Notes under the pieces: generated by a model
Database searches by the model: none
Told to the model about the DNA's origin: nothing
What the model saw: only the letters and a program-made list of their open reading frames with translations
Assembly (NCBI GenBank): GCA_017308345.1
Contig: JAFKFE010000221.1
Coordinates: forward strand, 1 to 7,517
Length of the DNA stretch: 7,517 bases
Direction: 5' to 3'
Origin: Alphaproteobacteria bacterium
GTDB lineage: Bacteria; Pseudomonadota; Alphaproteobacteria; Rhizobiales; Rhizobiaceae
In this document: positions 1 through 5,505 of the stretch, in pieces
Layout: each line of letters opens with the position of its first letter
How positions within the stretch are numbered: the first letter of the stretch is position 1
Made by a program: the position numbers and the translations under genes

Positions 1-326
1 AGACCATGGCCGATGTCGAAAAGCTCGCCGACCTCCAGCGCCGGCTGCTTGCCCATGCCGTCGGCCTCGTCAGGCCCGGCGGCCGGATCGTCTTTTCCAA
101 CTGCTCGCTCGACCCGCTCGAAGGCGAGGAGCTCTATCGCGCTTTCCTCGCCGGGAACCCCGGTGTGGTCGCCGATCCGATCCGGCCCGGCGAGTTCGCC
201 GGCATCGATCCGTTCCTGACGCCGGAGGGAACATTGCGCACCACGCCGGCCGACCTAGCGCTGGAATCGCCCGGAATCTCCGGCCTTGACGGCTTCTTCG
301 CGGCGCGGATGAGGCGGGCCGGATAA
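1..326 (+). CDS. rsmB: RsmB-type 16S rRNA (cytosine-C5) methyltransferase, C-terminal end (5' truncated by window edge)
   Basis: This is the last 108 or so codons of an SAM-dependent RNA m5C methyltransferase of the RsmB/Fmu/NOP family, which methylates a cytosine of 16S rRNA. The reading frame is open from base 3 and ends at TAA (324-326); the start and the catalytic Rossmann core lie upstream of the window. Visible is the segment DVEKLADLQRRLL, followed by VRPGGRIVFSNCSLDPLEGE. That second stretch corresponds to family motif VI (usually Y-x-T-C-S); its cysteine, codon 102-104, is the expected catalytic nucleophile. The protein closes with an FLTPEGTLRTTP segment and GLDGFFAARMRR, typical of the family's end (DGFFxAxxxR). 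The internal ATG at base 6 is simply a methionine within the protein, not a start. The next gene follows on the same strand after about 147 bases. Assignment to the family is secure; the exact rRNA target is inferred from E. coli RsmB. Confidence 0.88.
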   Translation, partial: TMADVEKLADLQRRLLAHAVGLVRPGGRIVFSNCSLDPLEGEELYRAFLAGNPGVVADPIRPGEFAGIDPFLTPEGTLRTTPADLALESPGISGLDGFFAARMRRAG

Positions 327-412
327 GTCGTTGTCGTATTGAACCTGCTGACTTTTTTAGGGATGGCCGGGATATCGCCGCGTGAAGCGGTTCACTTCGG
401 CGAAATCCGCCT

Positions 413-438
413 TCGCATAAGTTCTTGAATCGCATAAG
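413..438 (+). repeat. 9-bp direct repeat TCGCATAAG x2 upstream of the heparinase-like gene
   Basis: TCGCATAAG occurs at 413-421 and again at 430-438, a 17-base period with 8 bases between the copies (TTCTTGAA). It lies in the rsmB-heparinase gap, 37 bases before the preferred TTG start. It is AT-richer than its surroundings and could hold a promoter or a regulator half-site pair, but I cannot place a convincing -35/-10 pair. The repeat is directly visible; any function is conjecture. Confidence 0.4.
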
Positions 439-464
439 CTTGTGCTTGGGGTAGAGGACGGATC

Positions 465-470
465 AGGAGG
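465..470 (+). promoter_or_regulatory. Shine-Dalgarno AGGAGG deciding the TTG start of the heparinase-like gene
   Basis: A full AGGAGG lies 4 bases before TTG at 475. The more upstream in-frame GTG at 442 has no purine-rich sequence in front of it. The site therefore favours TTG 475. The spacing is on the short side, so the GTG start, which adds 11 residues, remains possible. Confidence 0.5.
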
Positions 471-474
471 GCTT

Positions 475-2199
475 TTGGCACTTGTTGCCGGCAACACGAC
501 GCGTTTATGGACGCTTGTCGCGAAGGAGTTCTGGCGCAAGACGCGCCGGCGTTTGCGCGCCGGTCCGGTCTATCGCTGGCGCTATTCCGGCCGCACGCCC
601 GAACGTGTCCTGATCGCCCCGCCGGATCTGCGGCTCGCTGATCCGCAGATCGCGCTGGAGATCTATTACGGTCGCTACCCGCTGTCCGGCCATCTGGTCG
701 AGACCGGCGGCACCTCGCCCTTCCAGCTCGACGTGCCCAATCGCGGCTGGCAGAAATCGCTGCACGGCTTCCGCTGGCTGCGCCACATGCGCGCCACCGG
801 CACCGAGCTTGCCGCCGCCAACGCCAGGGCGCTGGTGACGGACTGGATCGCCATGCATGGCAACCAGATTTCCGGCATCGCCTGGGAGCCTGGAACGACA
901 GCCAAGCGGGTGATCTCCTGGCTGCAGCATTCCTCGGTGGTGCTGCAAGGCGCCGAATTCCCCTTCTATCGCGCCTTCCTCAAATCGCTCGCCGTACAGA
1001 TCCGCTATCTGCGCTCGATGGCGCGCGAAATGCCGGATGGCGAGGCCAGGCTGCGCGCCCGCATCGCGCTCGCCTTCGCCGCGCTGTCCCTGCCGGCGCC
1101 GGCCTCGGCGCTGCGCGCCGCGACGCGCAACCTGGCCGAGGAACTCGACCATCAGATCCTGCCCGATGGCGGGCATATCTCGCGCAACCCGATGGCGGTG
1201 CTGGAGCTGCTGGCCGATCTTCTGCCGCTGCGCCAGACCTATGCCAACCAGGCCGAGGCGCCGCCGCCGGCCCTGATCGGGGCCATCGACCGCATGTTGC
1301 CGGCGCTGCGCTTCTTCCGCCACCAGGATGGCAGCCTTGCCCGCTTCAACGGCATGGGCGCCACCATCCATGACCGCATCGCCACCATCATGCGCCACGA
1401 CGACACGGTGGGCGCGCCGCTGCTGCACGCGCCGCATTCCGGCTATGAGCGCCTTTCGATGGGCGGGGTGACGGTGATCGCCGACACTGGCCTGCCGCCG
1501 CCGGTCGACATTTCCAACGCCGCGCATGCCGGCTGCCTCGCCTTCGAACTCTCCTCCGGGCGCCAGCACTTCATCGTCAATGCCGGCGTCGACACTTACG
1601 GTGCCCCGGAATTCCGGCCGCTGGCGCGCGCCACCGCCGCCCATTCGACCGCCACGATCAACGACACGTCGTCGGCGCGCTTCAGCCACTCGCTGCGCGT
1701 CAGCGACCTGCTGGGTTCGCCGCTGATCGGCGGCCCGCAGCATGTGCCCTGCAAGCGTCTCGACCAGAAGGGCATGCAAGGCTTCGTCGCGCGCCACGAC
1801 GGCTATGTCCCGCAATTCGGCTTCCTGCATGAGCGCGAGCTGAAACTGACGGCGAACGGCAGCGTGCTTGCCGGCCGCGACCGTTTCCTGCACCCTGGCA
1901 ATGCGGCGATCCGCAACAATGGCCGCGACTTCGTCACGGTGCGCTTTCACGTGCATCCCGACATCAGCCTGCTGCAGGACGACCACGACCGTCTGACCCT
2001 CGCCGCGGCGCAGGGCGACACCTGGGTCTTCACCTGCGCCGAGGTGGTGCCGGAGGTCGAGGAATCGATCTATTTCGCCGGGCTGAGCGGCCCTCGCCGC
2101 AGCCGCCAGATCGTGCTCGCCTTCAAGGCCTCGGAGGTTGCCGAGGTCCACTGGCAGCTGACCCGCACCGATATCGCCGGCTATCCCGAAAACAACTGA
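475..2199 (+). CDS. heparinase II/III family protein (polysaccharide-lyase-like)
   Basis: The product is a 574-residue protein of the heparinase II/III superfamily, with an N-terminal alpha/alpha-toroid-like helical half and a C-terminal beta-sandwich. I chose TTG 475 because of the AGGAGG just upstream; GTG 442 would give 585 residues. The N-terminus is basic and tryptophan-rich (TRRRLRAGPVYRWRYSG) and shows no signal peptide or membrane segment, so a cytoplasmic location is likely. Motifs in order are PDGGHISRNP (230-239) in the helical half, APHSGYERL (about 319-327), AHAGCLAFELSSG, and then RATAAHSTATINDTSS with His390. His390 matches the AH[N/S]T histidine of heparinase II-like lyases. 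Near the end are FHVHPDISL and GDTWVF. Family members cleave uronic-acid polysaccharides by beta-elimination, but neither substrate nor activity is established for this alphaproteobacterial branch. From recall, the rsmB - this gene - purH order recurs in rhizobia and relatives. It could act on envelope or cytosolic glycans, or be a non-catalytic relative. The domain call is firm; function is unknown. Confidence 0.87.
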   Translation: MALVAGNTTRLWTLVAKEFWRKTRRRLRAGPVYRWRYSGRTPERVLIAPPDLRLADPQIALEIYYGRYPLSGHLVETGGTSPFQLDVPNRGWQKSLHGFRWLRHMRATGTELAAANARALVTDWIAMHGNQISGIAWEPGTTAKRVISWLQHSSVVLQGAEFPFYRAFLKSLAVQIRYLRSMAREMPDGEARLRARIALAFAALSLPAPASALRAATRNLAEELDHQILPDGGHISRNPMAVLELLADLLPLRQTYANQAEAPPPALIGAIDRMLPALRFFRHQDGSLARFNGMGATIHDRIATIMRHDDTVGAPLLHAPHSGYERLSMGGVTVIADTGLPPPVDISNAAHAGCLAFELSSGRQHFIVNAGVDTYGAPEFRPLARATAAHSTATINDTSSARFSHSLRVSDLLGSPLIGGPQHVPCKRLDQKGMQGFVARHDGYVPQFGFLHERELKLTANGSVLAGRDRFLHPGNAAIRNNGRDFVTVRFHVHPDISLLQDDHDRLTLAAAQGDTWVFTCAEVVPEVEESIYFAGLSGPRRSRQIVLAFKASEVAEVHWQLTRTDIAGYPENN

Positions 2200-2251
2200 G
2201 CCGGGCCGGCAAACGCAGCTGCGCGCCTAACCCCAGACTCAATCTAACCGC

Positions 2252-2280
2252 AGACTCACTTGATTGAGACTCACTTGATT
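2252..2280 (+). repeat. 14-bp tandem direct repeat in the purH leader
   Basis: AGACTCACTTGATT occurs at 2252-2265 and 2267-2280, separated by one G (15-base period). A partial third copy, AGACTCA, lies at 2235-2241. The repeat lies 65 bases before the purH ATG. Each copy contains a TTGATT that resembles a -35 box, and TATGCT at 2292-2297 resembles a -10 box. The spacing from the second TTGATT is only 11 bases and from the first 26, so no standard sigma-70 promoter results. A regulator-binding pair or a replication-slippage duplication are both possible. No known purine riboswitch is recognisable in this gap. Confidence 0.5.
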
Positions 2281-2345
2281 TCCGGGGCTCATATGCTAGG
2301 GCCGGCTAAGGTCCCTTCCAACAGCTCTGAAAGGCCGCCCGCCCC

Positions 2346-3962
2346 ATGGCCGTGCCCACAAAAAACATTCCGGCGCCCGATCTCGTTCCGGTGCGCCGCG
2401 CGCTGCTTTCGGTCTTCGACAAGACCGGCCTGATCGACTTCGCCAAGGCGCTCGCCGCTTCCGGCGTCGAGCTGGTTTCGACCGGCGGCACGGCCAAGGC
2501 GATCGCCGGCGCGGGCCTTGCGGTGCGCGATGTCTCCGAGCTCACCGGCTTTCCCGAGATCATGGATGGCCGGGTGAAGACCCTGCATCCGTCGGTGCAT
2601 GGCGCGCTGCTCGGCATCCGCGACGATGCCGAGCATGCCAAGGCCATGCGCGACCACCATATCGAGCCGATCGACCTGGTCGTCTCGAACCTCTATCCAT
2701 TCGAGGAAGTCCGGCGCTCCGGCGCCGGCTACGCCTCGATCGTCGAGAACATCGACATCGGCGGACCGGCGATGATCCGCGCCTCGGCCAAGAACCACGC
2801 CTACGTCGCCATCGTCACCGATCCCGCCGACTATGCTTCCGTGGTCAACGCACTGGAGATGAATCTCGGCTCGCTGTCGCTCGATTTCCGCAAGAAGCTG
2901 GCGGCCAAGGCCTTTGCCCGCACCGCGACCTATGACGCGGCGATTTCCGGATGGTTCGCCGAGGAGCTCCAGATCGAGCACCCGACATGGCGCGCTTTCG
3001 GCGGCCGGCTCGACCAGGTGATGCGCTATGGCGAGAACCCGCACCAGAACGCGGGCTTCTACCTCACGGGCGACAGGCGGCCGGGCGTCGCGACCGCGCG
3101 GCAGTTGCAGGGCAAGCAGCTCTCCTACAACAACATCAACGACACCGACGCCGCTTTCGAGCTCGTCGGCGAGTTCGATCCCGCCGGCCCGGCGGCGATC
3201 GCCATCATCAAGCACGCCAACCCTTGCGGCGTCGCCCAGGGCGCGACGCTGAAGGCGGCCTATGCCAAGGCGCTAGCCTGCGATCCGGTCTCGGCTTTCG
3301 GCGGCATCGTCGCGATGAACCGAACCCTCGACGCCGAGGCGGCGGAAGAAATCGTGAAGACCTTCACCGAAGTCATCATCGCGCCGGACGCGACCGACGA
3401 GGCCGCCGCGATCGTCGCGGCCAAGAAGAATTTGCGCCTGCTGGTCACCGGCGGCCTGCCCGATCCGCGTGGGCAGGGGACAACGGTGAAATCCGTCTCC
3501 GGCGGGCTGCTCGTGCAAAGCCGCGACAATGCCGTGGTCGACGACCTCGAATTGAAAGTGGTGACGAAGCGCGCGCCGACGCCGGCCGAGCTGGCCGACC
3601 TCAAATTCGCCTTCCGCGTCGCCAAGCACGTCAAGTCGAACGCCATCGTCTACGTGAAGGATGGGGCGACGGTCGGCATCGGCGCCGGCCAGATGAGCCG
3701 CGTCGATTCTTCGCGCATCGCCGCCCGCAAGGCGCTGGACGCGGCCGAAGCGGCAGGGCTGGCCGAACCGCTGACTAAGGGCTCTGTGGTCGCCTCGGAC
3801 GCCTTCTTCCCCTTCGCCGATGGGTTGCTGTCGGCGATCGAGGCCGGCGCCACGGCCGTCATCCAGCCCGGCGGCTCGATGCGCGACGAGGACGTGATCG
3901 CCGCCGCCGACGAGCACGGCATCGCCATGGTGTTTACGGGCGTAAGGCATTTCCGGCATTGA
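2346..3962 (+). CDS. purH: bifunctional AICAR transformylase / IMP cyclohydrolase
   Basis: PurH catalyses the last two steps of de novo purine synthesis in the cytoplasm. It formylates AICAR with 10-formyl-tetrahydrofolate to FAICAR, then closes the ring to IMP. The 538 residues match the family (about 530). The N-terminal MGS-like cyclohydrolase domain (about 17-150) shows [16 protein letters not shown] (45-53), [14 protein letters not shown] (69-82, with Lys78 and Thr79), NLYPF with Tyr117, and [13 protein letters not shown] with Lys149. The transformylase domain shows RYGENPHQN (227-235), [18 protein letters not shown] with the catalytic pair Lys289/His290, [20 protein letters not shown], and ASDAFFPF. 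The end, FTGVRHFRH, is the conserved C-terminus. All expected catalytic residues are present and the frame is unbroken. ATG 2346 is chosen as the natural family start; the only SD-like sequence, GAAAGG (2329-2334), is weak and 11 bases away. The gap to the heparinase-like gene is 146 bases, with a tandem repeat that may belong to its own promoter. A 13-bp inverted repeat follows 5 bases after the stop. Confidence 0.98.
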   Translation: MAVPTKNIPAPDLVPVRRALLSVFDKTGLIDFAKALAASGVELVSTGGTAKAIAGAGLAVRDVSELTGFPEIMDGRVKTLHPSVHGALLGIRDDAEHAKAMRDHHIEPIDLVVSNLYPFEEVRRSGAGYASIVENIDIGGPAMIRASAKNHAYVAIVTDPADYASVVNALEMNLGSLSLDFRKKLAAKAFARTATYDAAISGWFAEELQIEHPTWRAFGGRLDQVMRYGENPHQNAGFYLTGDRRPGVATARQLQGKQLSYNNINDTDAAFELVGEFDPAGPAAIAIIKHANPCGVAQGATLKAAYAKALACDPVSAFGGIVAMNRTLDAEAAEEIVKTFTEVIIAPDATDEAAAIVAAKKNLRLLVTGGLPDPRGQGTTVKSVSGGLLVQSRDNAVVDDLELKVVTKRAPTPAELADLKFAFRVAKHVKSNAIVYVKDGATVGIGAGQMSRVDSSRIAARKALDAAEAAGLAEPLTKGSVVASDAFFPFADGLLSAIEAGATAVIQPGGSMRDEDVIAAADEHGIAMVFTGVRHFRH

Positions 3963-3967
3963 GCCAT

Positions 3968-4001
3968 CTTCCCTTCTCCCCTTCTTGTGGGAGAAGGGAA
4001 G
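3968..4001. terminator. perfect 13-bp inverted repeat between convergent purH and transporter genes
   Basis: CTTCCCTTCTCCC (3968-3980) and GGGAGAAGGGAAG (3989-4001) are exact reverse complements around an 8-base loop, CTTCTTGT. The element fills almost the entire 43-base gap between the purH stop and the stop of the convergent transporter gene. That is the place for a bidirectional terminator. Neither flank has a T-run, so it is not a classical intrinsic terminator. The CCTTCTCCC/GGGAGAAGG core resembles a short palindrome scattered widely through rhizobial genomes (from recall), so it may be a dispersed repeat that also ends transcription. Confidence 0.6.
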
Positions 4002-4005
4002 TGTG

Positions 4006-5379
4006 CTACCGCTTGTCCGCCGGATAGGGCGTCCCGACCAGGATCGCCATGCCGATGCCGAGGAACAGGATGATCGCCGCCATGCCGAGCCGAGGCGAAT
4101 CGCTCATGGTGGTAATCGTCGCCACCATGAAGGGCGCCAGGAAGCTGGTCGCCCGACCCGCCAGCGCGTAGATGCCGAAATAGCGGCCCGACTCGGCGGC
4201 GGTGACGCTGCGCGCCATGTAGGATCGCGACGAGGCCTGCACCGGGCCGAACGCCAGACCGATCAGCAAGCCGTAGAGGATGTAAGCCTTCTCGGCCGCG
4301 GTGCCGAACAAGCCGCCCGAATCCGCGGTCGACAGCGGGATCAGCCCAAGCAGCGTGAAGCCAGGGCCGGTCGAGACGACGCCGATGGTGGCGACCGACA
4401 GCATTACCAGCGCGATCATCACCACGTGCTTCGAGCCGAACGCGGTGTCGAGGCGCGCCGCGATCCAGCAGCCGAAGATGGCGACGATGTTGAGGATGAT
4501 GCCGAACAGGCCGATCTCGGTGATCGACCAATGGAACATGCCGGCCGCGAACGTGCCGCCGAGCGCGAGCAGCGCGTTGACGCCGTCCTGATAGATCATG
4601 CGCGCCAGGAGGAAGCGCAGGATGCCGCTGCGCTGGCGCACCTCGGCGAGCGTCGACTTCAGTTCGGAGAGGCCCTCGCGCACCGCCGGTCCGATCGGGA
4701 TGCCCTTGGTGGCGTCGGGCGTGAAGAAGAACATCGGCAGGATGAACAGGAAATACCACCCGGCCGACATCGGCCCGGTGAAGCGCGCGTCCTCGCCGAG
4801 CTTGGGGTCGAGCCCAAACAACGGGTCGAGGCCGATCAGCGTCTTGCCGGTCTCGAGATTGCCGGCCAGGAACAGCACGACGAAGATCAGCGCCACCATG
4901 CCGCCGAGATAGCCCAGCCCCCAGGCGACGTTGGAGATCCGGCCGATCTCTTCCTTCGGCACCAGCCGCGGCATCATCGAATCGTTGAAGACGGTCGAGA
5001 ACTCCGCCGCCACCGAGGCCAGCGAGAACAGCAGCACGACCAGGAAGAGGTTCGAGCCGGGCGCCGCGAACCACAAAAGCGTGAGGCTGACGATCTTGAT
5101 CGTGGCGAAGAAGGCGATCCAGGGCTTGCGCGGGCCGGTCTGGTCGGCGATCGAGCCGAGCACGGGCGACAGCACCGCGATGACCAGGCCGGCGGCCGCG
5201 ATGCCATAGCCCCAGGCGGCCTGCCCGGCGGTCGGGTCGCTCGCCATGCGCGAGACGAAATAGGGCCCGAAGATGAAGGTGGTGACGACGGTGAAGAAAG
5301 GCTGCGCCGCCCAGTCGAAGAACATCCAGCCCCAGATGCCGCGCCCCGATGCCCGCTGCACTGTCTCTACTGCCGCCAT
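4006..5379 (-). CDS. MFS transporter, UMF1 / Atg22-like family
   Basis: The product is a 457-residue inner-membrane transporter of the major facilitator superfamily, UMF1 (Atg22-like) branch. It has about 12 hydrophobic segments spread along its length. The N-terminal signature [19 protein letters not shown] (17-35), with DWAAQPFFT at 22-30, is characteristic of the family. An MFS motif-A-like loop, [13 protein letters not shown] (75-87), follows TM2. The late [10 protein letters not shown] and [17 protein letters not shown] stretches are also typical, and the protein ends with a short polar tail, ADKR. A longer charged loop after TM6 ([15 protein letters not shown]) fits the central cytoplasmic linker. 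I chose ATG 5379, preceded by AGGGGA at 6 bases. In-frame ATG 5415 and TTG 5442 lie upstream, lack an SD, and would add a non-conserved [14 protein letters not shown] extension. The gene is on the same strand as the glutamate dehydrogenase, with 126 bases between them, and converges on purH. The substrate is not predictable; yeast Atg22 exports amino acids from the vacuole, which is only a loose hint. Confidence 0.88.
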   Translation of the reverse strand: MAAVETVQRASGRGIWGWMFFDWAAQPFFTVVTTFIFGPYFVSRMASDPTAGQAAWGYGIAAAGLVIAVLSPVLGSIADQTGPRKPWIAFFATIKIVSLTLLWFAAPGSNLFLVVLLFSLASVAAEFSTVFNDSMMPRLVPKEEIGRISNVAWGLGYLGGMVALIFVVLFLAGNLETGKTLIGLDPLFGLDPKLGEDARFTGPMSAGWYFLFILPMFFFTPDATKGIPIGPAVREGLSELKSTLAEVRQRSGILRFLLARMIYQDGVNALLALGGTFAAGMFHWSITEIGLFGIILNIVAIFGCWIAARLDTAFGSKHVVMIALVMLSVATIGVVSTGPGFTLLGLIPLSTADSGGLFGTAAEKAYILYGLLIGLAFGPVQASSRSYMARSVTAAESGRYFGIYALAGRATSFLAPFMVATITTMSDSPRLGMAAIILFLGIGMAILVGTPYPADKR

Positions 5380-5385
5380 GCTGTT

Positions 5386-5391
5386 TCCCCT
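5386..5391 (-). promoter_or_regulatory. Shine-Dalgarno AGGGGA deciding the transporter start
   Basis: On the - strand AGGGGA (5391 down to 5386) lies 6 bases before ATG 5379. The two in-frame upstream candidates, ATG 5415 and TTG 5442, have no such sequence. This supports a 457-residue transporter over the 469- or 478-residue versions. Confidence 0.55.
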
Positions 5392-5462
5392 GGCACCGCT
5401 CGCGCCGGGCGCCATGTCTGCATGTTTTTCATAGCGGTGCAAATGGACAAGCTTGGCGCCAA

Positions 5463-5495
5463 TTCCTCTCCCCCGCCAAGGGCGGCGGAGAGGAA
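5463..5495. terminator. imperfect hairpin downstream of glutamate dehydrogenase
   Basis: TTCCTCTCC (5463-5471) pairs with GGAGAGGAA (5487-5495), and CCGCC (5473-5477) with GGCGG (5481-5485). There is one C-C mismatch in the stem and the loop is AAG. It begins 10 bases after the stop of the dehydrogenase gene and lies about 85 bases before the transporter start on the same strand. It could end dehydrogenase transcription, but no T-run follows on the - strand. It also resembles the C/G-rich short palindromes dispersed in rhizobial intergenic regions, so the terminator role is inference. Confidence 0.45.
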
Positions 5496-5505
5496 CCCAG
5501 CCTTA

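Noticed and set aside
353..358. A run of six T after rsmB as an intrinsic terminator
   Set aside because: No GC-rich stem-loop directly precedes it, so it does not meet the pattern of a rho-independent terminator.
382..416. Small inverted repeats GTGAA/TTCAC (382-395) and GCGAA/TTCGC (400-416) in the rsmB-heparinase gap
   Set aside because: The stems are only 5 bp, a length that arises by chance in such sequence, and they have no positional meaning I can support.
505..2151. A 548-codon open frame on the - strand opposite the heparinase-like gene
   Set aside because: The translation is low-complexity and Arg/Gly/Ala-rich, and it lies entirely antisense to a gene with clear family motifs. It is a GC shadow.
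2214..2223. Palindrome CGCAGCTGCG after the heparinase-like gene
   Set aside because: A loopless 10-bp palindrome without a T-run is not a terminator, and it is common in GC-rich DNA.
2200..2345. A ZTP (pfl) or purine riboswitch upstream of purH
   Set aside because: The conserved GUGACUGG-type 5' core and CCGCCUGGGC 3' core of ZTP riboswitches are absent; the GGCCGCCC near 2333 is only a superficial resemblance. No purine-riboswitch three-way junction was seen either.
2289..5074. Two long - strand frames (2289-3215 and 3650-5074) opposite purH and partly in the wrong frame of the transporter
   Set aside because: They overlap unmistakable purH and transporter coding sequence. Their composition is Arg/Asp/Gly-rich and non-globular, and neither carries a recognisable motif.
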